Origin: Pseudofrankia inefficax
Lineage (GTDB): Bacteria > Actinomycetota > Actinomycetes > Frankiales > Frankiaceae
NCBI RefSeq assembly: GCF_000166135.1
Contig: NC_014666.1
Span: 4,774,001 to 4,838,000, forward strand
Length of the DNA: 64,000 nt
Direction of reading: 5' to 3'
Shown: in pieces, positions 17,964 to 25,724 of the stretch
Layout of the letters: each line of letters opens with the position of its first letter
How positions within the stretch are numbered: the first letter of the stretch is position 1
Position numbers and translations under genes: made by a program
Notes under the pieces: generated by a model
What the model was told of the DNA's origin: nothing
The model's database searches: none
Seen by the model: only the letters and a program-made list of their open reading frames with translations

Positions 17964-19895
17964 CTAGCCGAAGGTGAAGGAATAGGCGGTCAGGCCTGGC
18001 GACAGGGTGACCGTCAGGGTGTCGCGTCCGGGGGACGGCCGGTCGGCCAGCGTGTAGATGTTGGGAGCGCCCGAGACCTGGTACGTGGTGGTCTTCCCGT
18101 CCAGGGTCGCGGTGATCGTGCCGGTCCCGCCGACGTCGAGATAGGCCGCCGAGGCGAAGAAGCTCAGCTCGATGCCGGCGTTCTCCTCGGCGGTGAGGGC
18201 TTCCTCGCCGACGGTCCAGGTTCCCGTGAGCGCGAACGCGTCCTCCGGGAGGGCCTGCGGATAGCTGAAGGTTCGCCGGCCCGAACCCAGTGGTTCCTGG
18301 ACGCCGTTCGTCACCCGCTCCGCGCCGAGATAGGTCTCCGGCGTCTGGTCCGGGTCGTCGGGCGTGGTGTCGGCGACGTCGGTGCTCGCGGGCAGCGTGA
18401 CGGCTGGGTGCGCGGCGGTCAGGAGCTGGCGGATCAGCGACTCGGTGGTGGAGTAGTCCCCCTCGCCGATGGCGACATGCCGCACCTGGCCGGTCGCGTC
18501 GATGAGGTATTCGGCGGGCCAGGAGTCGTTACCGAAGTTGTTCCAGGTCGTGTACCCGTTGTCCACGGCGACCGGGTAGGTGATGTGCAGCCTTCTCGCT
18601 CCGGCCGCCACGTTCGCGGGGACGTGTTCGAAGGCGTACTCCGGGGTGTGCACGCCGATCACGACCAGGCCGGCGGCCTTGTACGCGGAATACCACGCCT
18701 GCACGTGCGGAATGGCGCGCTGGCAGTTGATGCAGGAGTAGGCCCAGAAGTCGACCAGCACGACCTTTCCGGCGAGGTCGGCCGCGGTCACCGGGGCGCC
18801 GTCCGGGGTGTTCAGCCATTGTTGGATTCCCGAGATGGCCGGTGCCTTGCCGCAGTTCTGCGGGACCGGCCGGGGCTCCTGCGCACAGGCCGTGAGCCCC
18901 GCGGCCTGGTCGGACCCGAGCGCCGCCGAGACGCCGGCGCTGTCGAGATCCTTGTTCAGGCTGGCGGTGTAGTCCGGAACGGTGCGCTGCAACGCGTCGG
19001 TGACATTGAACGTGAGCGCCACGGCCAGCGCGATCATCACCGCGCCGGCGACGAGGCGCACGCCGCGTTCGCGGTCCCGGAAGGCGCGAACCCGCTCGGC
19101 GACCCCGCGACCGGCCAGCGCGAAGCCGAGCAGCGGCAGCGCGGTCCCGCAGGCGAAGGCCACGGTGAGCGCGACCGTGCCCAGCCCGATCCGGCCCGTC
19201 GCGCCGGCGACGGTGATCGCCGCGAGCACCGGGCCGGCGCACGGCACGTAGACGGCCCCGAGCGCCAGGCCGAGGACGAATCCGCCGTGCTCGCCGCTGA
19301 CCTGACGTTGGCCGATGCGGGCGAAGGGCCGTTCCAACAGGTGCTGGACCGAAGGGAACATCATCGCGACCCCGAGCAGCACGAGCGCGACCAGACCGGC
19401 CCAGCGCACGATGTCCGTCGGCAGCGGCAGAACGCTGAGCACCAGCGTGCCCAGGAGGGTGAAGGCACTGAAGCTCACCGCGAGCCCCGCGACCACGAGG
19501 TACGGACGACGACTCGCCCGCCGCTCCACCCGGCCCCGCCGACCCGGTCCAGGCACAGCCTCACCAGGTGCGGATACAGCCTGGCTGGGCGCGGCCGCTG
19601 CCTGATCGGCTCGGGGTACAGCCTCGCCCGCCGCGGGCGCGGCGTGACCGGACGCGGGCGCGGCCCGGCGGGATCGGGTGTCCTGGACCCCGCCGGCGAG
19701 GAAGACGACCGGCAGCACCGGCAGGACACAGGGCGAGATGCCGGTGATGATCCCGCCGACGATCCCGATCAGCACGAGCGTGATCAGCGCAGACCTCCCA
19801 CCGCCGGCCGGCCCGCGGGTTCCGCGCCGACATCCTCGTCGTGCCGCGATCTTAGGTCCCGACCCTGTGCGTCGCGTTACGCCAAATCTTTCCAT
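17964..19895 (-). CDS. dipZ: DipZ: CcdA-like membrane domain fused to thioredoxin-like domain
   Basis: The protein of about 643 residues joins a CcdA-type disulfide transporter (GISPCVLPVLPVVFLAGG near residue 55, VPCAGPVLAAI and several further membrane spans) to an extracytoplasmic thioredoxin fold with VDFWAYSCINCQRAIPHV near 387 and a C-terminal beta-sandwich domain. Order and length match mycobacterial DipZ. It would carry reducing power across the membrane for cytochrome c maturation or envelope redox repair. The region between the first span and the rest has an Ala/Pro-rich low-complexity insert. The ATG at 19895 is the likely start; the frame is open to 19943. Confidence 0.9.
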   Translation of the reverse strand: MERFGVTRRTGSGPKIAARRGCRRGTRGPAGGGRSALITLVLIGIVGGIITGISPCVLPVLPVVFLAGGVQDTRSRRAAPASGHAAPAAGEAVPRADQAAAAPSQAVSAPGEAVPGPGRRGRVERRASRRPYLVVAGLAVSFSAFTLLGTLVLSVLPLPTDIVRWAGLVALVLLGVAMMFPSVQHLLERPFARIGQRQVSGEHGGFVLGLALGAVYVPCAGPVLAAITVAGATGRIGLGTVALTVAFACGTALPLLGFALAGRGVAERVRAFRDRERGVRLVAGAVMIALAVALTFNVTDALQRTVPDYTASLNKDLDSAGVSAALGSDQAAGLTACAQEPRPVPQNCGKAPAISGIQQWLNTPDGAPVTAADLAGKVVLVDFWAYSCINCQRAIPHVQAWYSAYKAAGLVVIGVHTPEYAFEHVPANVAAGARRLHITYPVAVDNGYTTWNNFGNDSWPAEYLIDATGQVRHVAIGEGDYSTTESLIRQLLTAAHPAVTLPASTDVADTTPDDPDQTPETYLGAERVTNGVQEPLGSGRRTFSYPQALPEDAFALTGTWTVGEEALTAEENAGIELSFFASAAYLDVGGTGTITATLDGKTTTYQVSGAPNIYTLADRPSPGRDTLTVTLSPGLTAYSFTFG

Positions 19896-20314
19896 TCGCG
19901 GATCCCCGCCGACCCGCCTCGGTGGCCGGCCCCGTGGAGCCACGCCCCTTCGCCCCGCGGCGACCGGACCGTACCGAACCGCGGTCGGGTCCCCGCCCGG
20001 CCGGCCCCGCCGCCCTGGCCGCTACCAGCCAAAGACGCGCCGGGCTCCCGCGCCCTGGCTTTCGCCCCGGCGGCTCAAGGTCGACGTGCGCGCAATTCCT
20101 CCCCGCATAAGGATAGCCTTACCTCACCGGTGTTCAGGGATTTTCCGCCGGCGGTGCCCGCCCCAATCTGTGGAAATATCTCGGCTATGCGGCGGCATTC
20201 GGGATTCCAGCACAGGGCCTTCGCCTTGACGGCGCGCCCGGCAGCTTCTAGGAAATGCTGGCGGGGCGGACCCGCGATGCTTTCTGGAACGCGACGCCGA
20301 CCGAGGGAGATCCC
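19896..20314. other. Gene-free region with iron-box promoter
   Basis: These 419 bases separate dipZ from the DUF1540 gene. The left half is GC-rich with no supported reading frame. The right half is richer in A/T and holds a DtxR/IdeR-like box at 20108-20126. GGGAG lies just before the DUF1540 ATG. Confidence 0.6.
20108..20126. promoter_or_regulatory. DtxR/IdeR-type iron box
   Basis: TAAGGATAGCCTTACCTCA matches the iron-repressor consensus TTAGGTTAGCCTAACCTAA at 15 of 19 positions by direct alignment and keeps the palindromic AGG-N-TAGCCT core. It lies 188 bases before the DUF1540 start and 212 bases before the dipZ start, so either gene could be iron-controlled; the DUF1540 direction is more likely. 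The regulator gene is not in the window. Confidence 0.6.
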
Positions 20315-20608
20315 ATGCAGCTACCGATGATTACGAAATGCGCCGTCGACGCCTGCGCCTACAACCGCGAGAAGGCCTGCCACGCCCCGGCGATCACCGT
20401 CGGCGACACGGGCGCCATGGTGGCGCATTGCGACACGTTTCACGTGGCCCCGATGAAGGGCGGCAATCCGGCCGAGACCGGCCGGGTCGGCGCCTGTAAG
20501 GTCTCCGACTGTTCGCACAACGAGAATCTGACCTGTCACGCGCAGGGAATCACTGTCGGGTTCCAGAGCAACGGCGTCGACTGCCTCACCTACAAGGCCC
20601 GCCGCTAG
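20315..20608 (+). CDS. DUF1540 domain protein (cysteine-rich, two repeats)
   Basis: The 97-residue protein has two copies of a cysteine motif: CAVDACAYNREKACHAPAIT and CKVSDCSHNENLTCHAQGIT, each C-x4-C-x7-C with one more Cys later (HCDTF and DCLTY). DUF1540 proteins are thought to bind metal, but their role is unknown. The ATG at 20315 has GGGAG 6 bases upstream; the frame is open from 20255, but family homology starts at the chosen ATG. An iron box 188 bases upstream suggests expression when iron is scarce (inference). Confidence 0.85.
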   Translation: MQLPMITKCAVDACAYNREKACHAPAITVGDTGAMVAHCDTFHVAPMKGGNPAETGRVGACKVSDCSHNENLTCHAQGITVGFQSNGVDCLTYKARR

Positions 20609-21017
20609 CAACGTCCCCGGAGGGCGACCGGCGGCCGGACGTGGCCGCCGGCGGCGCGGCCCGCGAAACCTGCCCGAGCTCGGGGGCGACGGCGGTCGCG
20701 GGTCGCGTCGGCGGACCGAGTGGGCGGCCGGGATCGGCGAGCGGGAGCGGACGGGCCCGGGAGCGGACAAACGACGGCGAAAGCCCGATCCGTCCCGAAA
20801 TCGTCAACAGGCCGCGACCCGCGCCAATGCCATTTCTCGCCCGGCCTCTGGCCGTCCCGTAACAATTCCGGCCACCCGCCGCAAAGGACACGCCGCCACG
20901 GGGCCGACCCGTACGCCAACGGCACCGTTTCCGAGAACCGGCAGCTTAAGGCCGTGGACTGATGATATCCTCCGGAACCGGTGGGCAGGGCTGGCGACGT
21001 AAAGTCCGGGTGAGAGC
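20609..21017. other. Gene-free region
   Basis: I see no supported gene in these 409 bases. The first 200 bases are very GC-rich with only short frames in all directions. The last 80 bases (GATGATATCCTCCGG and neighbours) are richer in A/T and probably carry the promoter of the membrane protein at 21018. Confidence 0.5.
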
Positions 21018-21482
21018 ATGTCCAATCAGGAGAACTGGGCTGACGTTTTTATCAGTCAGCTCATGTACCCAGCCCTCGAAGTCCTCGTCAACACGGTGCT
21101 CCTCGGGCTCTCCACGTACTACGTGGTGCACGCGTTCAACGACAACGTCTCGCTGGGTGCCCGGACGGCCGCCGTGACCCTGATCCCGCTGATCGTCGTC
21201 ACGTACCTCGTGAAGAACCTTCGCCAGCCGCTGGCCAGGGCCGCGTCGGCGGGCTCGCCCCGGGTGACGTTCGCGCTGACGACGGTCGTCGGGTTCTCCG
21301 CGTTCCTGGTCCTTCGGCAGTCCACCTCGCTCGCGCTCGACGGGTTCGTGCTGAGCCTCGTCTTCTCCGCGCTGATCGGGGTGCGGGCGAGCCTCCAGGA
21401 GGACCGGAGGATCTCCTACCTGTTCGGCGCCGCTCTCGGCGGCCTGCTCGCCGTCGCGACCATCGGCCTGCCGGGCACGTGA
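21018..21482 (+). CDS. Four-span membrane protein, unknown
   Basis: The 154-residue protein has about four hydrophobic segments: ALEVLVNTVLLGLSTYYVV, AAVTLIPLIVVTYLV, VTFALTTVVGFSAFLVL and YLFGAALGGLLAVATIG, with another hydrophobic stretch FVLSLVFSALIGV. Charged loops (FNDNVS, KNLRQ, QEDRR) separate them. I do not recognise a family. It stands alone: the upstream gap is 409 bases and downstream it converges on the maltokinase-cap gene, with a palindromic repeat between. The ATG at 21018 begins MSNQENWADVF; codon use is normal for the region. Confidence 0.75.
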   Translation: MSNQENWADVFISQLMYPALEVLVNTVLLGLSTYYVVHAFNDNVSLGARTAAVTLIPLIVVTYLVKNLRQPLARAASAGSPRVTFALTTVVGFSAFLVLRQSTSLALDGFVLSLVFSALIGVRASLQEDRRISYLFGAALGGLLAVATIGLPGT

Positions 21483-21617
21483 CCGCCCGCCAGGCCACGC
21501 CAGGCCAGAGCGGGTCACGGCAGGCCAGGCCGGTTCCGCGGTGCTCCCCCGCCGCCGCGCCGGCGGCTCCGGCTGACGGCGGCCCGCCGCCGCGACCGTC
21601 GGCGGCTGGCCGCCACC

Positions 21618-21693
21618 TTGATCGCCGACCACGCCCTCGGGTGGCTACGAAACAGGCCCGGCGACGACCACCGGCGGGCCGAAACCGCGATCG
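21618..21693. repeat. Palindromic intergenic repeat, copy 3 (diverged)
   Basis: TTGATCGCCGACCACGCCCT on the left and GGGCCGAAACCGCGATCG on the right match the ends of the other copies with several changes; the centre CTCGGGTGGCTACGAAACAGGCCCGG is related to copy 1. It lies between the convergent ends of the membrane protein (21482) and the maltokinase-cap gene (21742). This is the least conserved of the six copies. Confidence 0.75.
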
Positions 21694-21741
21694 TGGGGAC
21701 GCGGACGGCGAGCGGACCGTGGGAGCTCGTGGGAACCAGCC

Positions 21742-22419
21742 CTAGTCGCCGGCTCGGGTCGCGGTGACGAGGAGGCCGGTCGACTCGGTGCCGTCGGGCT
21801 GGCGCCAGACGGCCTGGACGTGGCCGGCCCGTTCGTCCACGACGGCGGGGCGGGCCGGGAGGGCGCGGGCGATCCGCACGACGAGGGCCGCCCCCGCCCC
21901 GCCGGCCCCGGAGGTCGAGATCCGCATCCTCGTCCCGTCCGGTCCGTTGCTGGCCAGCGTGCACGCGGACACGACGAGGTCCGCGCCGGGGAGGACCGGT
22001 GTGCTGCGCACCGACGGGTCCGGGGTGTCGGAGAGGCTCTGCGCCTGCGGTACGGCCTGGCCCTGCAGCAGGGCGATGAGCTGGGTGGTGAAGACCCAGT
22101 CGTGCGTCGCGTCGTAGACGTACCTGGTTCCGAGCACCCCGTGCTCGGTGGTCCCGATGAGGCCGGCCTCCGAGCCTGTGGGCGGGGTCCCGCGGTAGGT
22201 CATGGGCACGTGGTAGGTCACCGGTCTGCCGCCGGCCAGGTCCGTGGCGAGCATGAACTCGATCCCGACCTCGCCGGCCGGGTCGTCGAGCCGGAAGCCG
22301 CCCACCTTGGTCAGGCGCGGGGCCTGGCCGGCGTCGAGATACCACGGCTGGCTGGGAAGCCAGGCCGTCAGCAGGTCCAGCTTGGACGGAACCAGCGTCG
22401 TGTTGTGAATCGTCGCCAT
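21742..22419 (-). CDS. Maltokinase N-terminal cap-like domain protein
   Basis: This 225-residue protein consists only of the cap domain found at the N-terminus of mycobacterial-type maltokinases. Key segments are MATIHNTTLVPSKLDLL, KVGGFRLDDPAGEVGIEFML, VTYHVPMTYRGTP, GTTEHGVLGTRYVYDATHD and PQAQSLSDTPDPSV. The kinase domain (APH fold) is absent. Stand-alone caps of this kind occur in actinobacteria without a known job. The ATG at 22419 starts exactly where the cap domain does. It lies between a convergent membrane protein and a co-directional epimerase 121 bases upstream. Confidence 0.82.
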   Translation of the reverse strand: MATIHNTTLVPSKLDLLTAWLPSQPWYLDAGQAPRLTKVGGFRLDDPAGEVGIEFMLATDLAGGRPVTYHVPMTYRGTPPTGSEAGLIGTTEHGVLGTRYVYDATHDWVFTTQLIALLQGQAVPQAQSLSDTPDPSVRSTPVLPGADLVVSACTLASNGPDGTRMRISTSGAGGAGAALVVRIARALPARPAVVDERAGHVQAVWRQPDGTESTGLLVTATRAGD

Positions 22420-22540
22420 GGTCGGATTGTCCTCCCGGTACCTGGTCCGTCGCGCCACCGGCCGGCCCGCGGCGGGCCCGGACCGGCCGCCGCCCCAGGA
22501 CCGCGGCCCGCCGCCGGCCGAGCACCGCGCGGGAGGCCGG

Positions 22541-23440
22541 TCAGTCCGGCAGCGCGTAGGCCCCGGCGGCGATGTCCTCGAACAGCGTCGGGCCGGTGGG
22601 CGTCCAGCCGAGCAGCTCGCGGGTGCGGTCGTTCGACGCGGCCACGTCCAGGCCGAAGAAGCGCGCGATCCAGCCGAAGTGGGCGTCGGCGTCCGCCGGT
22701 GCGACCGAGCCGGTCGGCAGGCCCAGGTAGTCGCCGAGGGCGGCGGCGATGTCGCGGGAGGGCAGTCCGGTCTCGGCCACCGCGTGCACCCGCGCACCCG
22801 CCGGCGCCTTCTCCAGCGCGAGGCGGACCAGGCGGGCCGCGTCGGAGCGGTGCACGGCCGCCCAGCGGGTCGAGCCGTCACCGATGTAGCCGGCGACGCC
22901 GTGCTCCTTGGCGATCTTCGCCAGGACCGAGGTGAACCCGTGGTCACCCATGCCGTGCACGGTCGGCGAGAAACGCAGCGCCACCGGGCGGACACCGCGG
23001 CCGGCTGCTTCGAGGGCGAGGTTCTCGCTGCCGCCTCGCAGCGAGTCGGCGCCGTGGAACGGCGACGGGTCCTCCTCGGTCAGCGGCCGGCCCATACCTG
23101 GCGAGGCCACCCCGGAGGCGAGCAGGAACGGCCGGTCGCTGCCGGCGAGCGCGTCGAGCATCCGCGCGACGGCGGCGTGTTCGGTCCGGCCGGCGCCGGC
23201 GTAGTCGGAGAAGTCGTGGTTGAAGGCGAGATGGACGACGCCGTCGCTGGCCGCGGCCGCCGCGGCCAGGCCGTCGGGGTCGGTGAGGCTCCCGCGGTGC
23301 ACGTGAGCCCCCTTCGCCTCCAACGCGGCGGCCGCGTCGTCGGAGCGGGCGAGGCCGACGACCTTGTAGCCGTTGGCGAGGAGCTCGTCGGTGACGGCGG
23401 AGCCGATCCAGCCGGAGGCACCGGTGACGAAGACACGCAT
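22541..23440 (-). CDS. NAD(P)-dependent epimerase/reductase (extended SDR)
   Basis: The 299-residue protein starts with MRVFVTGASGWIGSAVTDELL, the Rossmann motif TGxxGxxG of extended SDRs. It continues with LARSDDAAAAL, a basic/acidic switch fitting NADP. VHLAFNHDF and the C-terminal LLGWTPTGPTLFEDI are typical for the atypical SDR group that includes YeeZ-like and epimerase proteins. The YxxxK motif is not obvious. It is divergent from a TetR gene with 85 bases between starts, holding two palindromic operators, so it is probably the TetR target. Substrate unknown. Confidence 0.88.
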   Translation of the reverse strand: MRVFVTGASGWIGSAVTDELLANGYKVVGLARSDDAAAALEAKGAHVHRGSLTDPDGLAAAAAASDGVVHLAFNHDFSDYAGAGRTEHAAVARMLDALAGSDRPFLLASGVASPGMGRPLTEEDPSPFHGADSLRGGSENLALEAAGRGVRPVALRFSPTVHGMGDHGFTSVLAKIAKEHGVAGYIGDGSTRWAAVHRSDAARLVRLALEKAPAGARVHAVAETGLPSRDIAAALGDYLGLPTGSVAPADADAHFGWIARFFGLDVAASNDRTRELLGWTPTGPTLFEDIAAGAYALPD

Positions 23441-23461
23441 GGCTGACTTCCTTCGACGAGT

Positions 23462-23478
23462 ATGTCAGTGACTGACAT
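23462..23478. promoter_or_regulatory. TetR operator 1 (palindrome)
   Basis: ATGTCAGTGACTGACAT is a perfect palindrome around a central base, 21 bases before the epimerase start. A related site lies 32 bases to the right. Both are in the divergent promoter shared with the TetR gene at 23526. Confidence 0.7.
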
Positions 23479-23493
23479 CGACACTAGCACGCC

Positions 23494-23510
23494 ATGTCAG
23501 ACACTGTCAT
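23494..23510. promoter_or_regulatory. TetR operator 2
   Basis: ATGTCAGACACTGTCAT repeats the half-site ATGNCAG of operator 1 as an inverted pair. It lies just ahead of a TACACT -10-like hexamer (23514-23519). That hexamer sits 6 bases before the GTG of the TetR gene, so binding would block the promoter. Confidence 0.65.
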
Positions 23511-23525
23511 CACTACACTCGGCGT

Positions 23526-24083
23526 GTGGGTCGTTGGGAACCGGACGCGCGCGGGCGGATGATCCGCGCCGCGGTGGAGCTCTTCGCCGAGCGCGGCTTC
23601 GAGCAGACCACCGCCGGCGACATCGCCGAGCGCGCCGGCGTCACCGAACGCACCTTCTTCCGGCACTTCGCCGACAAGCGCGAGGTCCTCTTCGACGGTT
23701 CGAAGACCATGGTGCAGACCGCGTACGAGGCGATCCTGGCCGCGCCGGCCGAGCTCTCACCCCTCGACGCGGCCCTGGCGGGGATCGTGGCGGGCGGCAG
23801 CCTGCTGGGCGAGATCCGCGATCACTCGGTGCGCCGCTCCCAGATCATCGCGGCGAACCCGAGCCTGCAGGAACGCGAACTGCTCAAGCTCGCGGCGATG
23901 ACCGAGACGATCGCCGAGGCGCTGCGGGCCCGCGGGATCGGCGAGCCGACCGCCAGCCTGGCCGCCCACAGCGCGGTGACCGTCTTCCACGTGGCCTTCG
24001 CCCGCTGGATCTCGGCCACCGAACCGCCCAGCTTCGCCGGCTGCGTCGCGGAGGCGGCGGACGCCCTGCGCGCCCTGATCTGA
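23526..24083 (+). CDS. TetR family transcriptional regulator
   Basis: The 185-residue protein has an N-terminal TetR helix-turn-helix (RMIRAAVELFAERGFEQTTAGDIAERAGVTERTFFRHFADKREVLF, split across residues 11-57) and a helical ligand domain with FHVAFARWI. The GTG at 23526 follows a TACACT hexamer by 6 bases and has no Shine-Dalgarno sequence, so the mRNA is probably leaderless; a GTG at 23524 is in another frame. It is divergent from the epimerase, with two palindromic operators between. It probably represses both genes. Confidence 0.93.
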   Translation: MGRWEPDARGRMIRAAVELFAERGFEQTTAGDIAERAGVTERTFFRHFADKREVLFDGSKTMVQTAYEAILAAPAELSPLDAALAGIVAGGSLLGEIRDHSVRRSQIIAANPSLQERELLKLAAMTETIAEALRARGIGEPTASLAAHSAVTVFHVAFARWISATEPPSFAGCVAEAADALRALI

Positions 24084-24121
24084 CCGGACGTACGCGCCGG
24101 CCGGACGGGTGGGGCGCCGGT

Positions 24122-24961
24122 TCAGAGGTCCTTGATCAGCACGGCCCGGGTGTAGAGCAGGTCGAAGCCGAGGCGCTGCACGTTCTGCTGGGATCTGGAG
24201 CCCGGCTGGGTCGTGACGACCGCGATGTCGCAGCCCGGTGCGTCGGCGAGCCGCGCCGCCAGGAGCGCCGACTGCACGCCGCGGCGGCGGTGCGCGGGCG
24301 CGGTCGCCGCGCCGGTAAGCTGCGCGACGCCCTGGGCCGTGCGCATGCTCGCGCCGCCGGCGACCACGCCGTCGCACCGCGCGAGGTAACGGCGGACGCC
24401 GGCAGCCGCCATGTCGAGCACGGCGCGCCGCAGGATCTCGCGGGGGAACTCCTCGTGGGACGGGACCCCCTGGGTGTCGGGGTGGGCGAAACCGTCGACG
24501 ACGACGTCGAGCCACGGCTCGAACTCGTCGTCCCCGCTCGGCCGGATCTCGACGCCCGGCGGGCTCACCGGCCGCGGGCCGCCGTCCAGGGACCGGCCGA
24601 GAACGTTCTCGAACGACACCAGCCGGTACCCGCGGCCGGTCAGCAGCGCGCCGACCCCCGGGTCGGCCAGCTGGGAAAGCTCCACCTGAACCGGTGCGCC
24701 GCAGGCGGCGAACGCCTTCTCCACCTGCTCGAGGTCGGCCACGTCGGGTACGCCCGCGAAACCCAGCCCGACGATCTTGTTCAGCGGCGAGCCCTCCTCG
24801 GCGAAGCTCGCCACGCCGCCGGCAACGGGCCTGACGAAGCCCGGCGTGCCGGTCTGGCGGAGCCCGGCGGCCTCGCTGCCGCGGGCGATGAGCTGCGCCT
24901 CGGCCCGTTCGATCCGCTCGGCCAGGGCGACGTCACAGAAAAGGGAGGAGTGGACGATCAT
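24122..24961 (-). CDS. GNAT family N-acetyltransferase
   Basis: In this 279-residue protein the C-terminal half is a GNAT fold: GVVAGGASMRTAQGVAQLTGAATAPAHRRRGVQSALL (in part) contains motif A, AHRRRGVQSALL, which binds the acetyl-CoA pyrophosphate. The N-terminal half, with CDVALAERIERAEAQL and FVRPVAGGVASF, resembles the degenerate first GNAT unit of longer actinobacterial acetyltransferases. The ATG start overlaps the stop of a second GNAT gene by 4 bases (ATGA), so the pair is co-translated. Substrate unknown. Confidence 0.87.
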   Translation of the reverse strand: MIVHSSLFCDVALAERIERAEAQLIARGSEAAGLRQTGTPGFVRPVAGGVASFAEEGSPLNKIVGLGFAGVPDVADLEQVEKAFAACGAPVQVELSQLADPGVGALLTGRGYRLVSFENVLGRSLDGGPRPVSPPGVEIRPSGDDEFEPWLDVVVDGFAHPDTQGVPSHEEFPREILRRAVLDMAAAGVRRYLARCDGVVAGGASMRTAQGVAQLTGAATAPAHRRRGVQSALLAARLADAPGCDIAVVTTQPGSRSQQNVQRLGFDLLYTRAVLIKDL

Positions 24962-25431
24962 CGGGCGTCCAGGTCGTATCGGAAGACGATCATGTCCCGC
25001 ATGACGATGCCGTGGTCACGTATCGGGGGTCGCACGTAGGCGAAGTAGTCGGGTTTCACGGCATGCATGCGGAACCCGCATTTCTGGTAGAAGGCGATGT
25101 TGTCGAGCGCCGAGTTCGCCGTGCCGACGAGGAGCGACCTGCCGTGCGCGGGCAGCTCGGCCTGGATCGCGGCGACGATCTCCCGGCCGTACCCCTTCCC
25201 GCGCTCGTCTGCGGAGACCGCGAGGTAGAGAATCTCGGCCTCGGCGCCCGGTTCTCCCCAGCGCACGACCGCGGCGCCCACGTCCGCTGCGTCGAGGGTC
25301 GCCGCGTAGGTGGCGCAGGCCGGGTCGCCCAGCGCCGCCCGGACAAGCTCGTCGTCCTCTTCGGCGTCACGCAGGATCGGCATCAGCCGCGCCGCGGCGG
25401 CGCCGTACACCCGCGCGCAGCGCAGCGTCAT
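24958..25431 (-). CDS. GNAT family N-acetyltransferase
   Basis: The 157-residue acetyltransferase has ILYLAVSADERGKGYGREIVAAIQ, the beta4-alpha3 acetyl-CoA site with its GKGYG loop, and NIAFYQKCGFRMHAV, the C-terminal motif B. The N-terminus ARLMPILRDAEEDDELV is unusual for GNATs. The ATG at 25431 fits; the frame runs to 25458. It is the first gene of a two-gene operon with the next GNAT. Upstream lies an unusual perfect inverted repeat (25525-25579). Confidence 0.88.
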   Translation of the reverse strand: MTLRCARVYGAAAARLMPILRDAEEDDELVRAALGDPACATYAATLDAADVGAAVVRWGEPGAEAEILYLAVSADERGKGYGREIVAAIQAELPAHGRSLLVGTANSALDNIAFYQKCGFRMHAVKPDYFAYVRPPIRDHGIVMRDMIVFRYDLDAR

Positions 25432-25524
25432 GGTTCGCCTTTCGCCTGTTCCGCGCACACCGCGCGGTCGCCCCGAGAGTCGCCCACAGCGGGTCCGCGG
25501 GCGTGGCCGTCTGGCACGGCGTTC

Positions 25525-25579
25525 GGCGCGCGGCCGGCAGACAGATCGGTACCAGCGATCTGTCTGCCGGCCGCGCGCC
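25525..25579. repeat. Perfect 24-bp inverted repeat with 7-base loop
   Basis: The left arm GGCGCGCGGCCGGCAGACAG continues into ATCG, then loop GTACCAG, and the right arm CGATCTGTCTGCCGGCCGCG continues into CGCC. The 24-base arms match without error. It lies between the permease stop (25725, minus strand) and the GNAT start (25431, minus strand). It could be a terminator, although no T-tract follows, or a control hairpin in the GNAT leader. The rest of this 293-base gap shows nothing else. Confidence 0.85.
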
Positions 25580-25724
25580 AGGCCGCAACACTCGCACTCT
25601 GGATCCGGGTGGGCAACCGGTTATCGCGGGCGCCGGCCGAGCCCCGCGCCGCGAACCGTTCCTTGGGAATGGCGCCTTGGCCGCCCGCGGGTCGTCCCTG
25701 GATCCCGCGACCTTCCGGGCTGGG

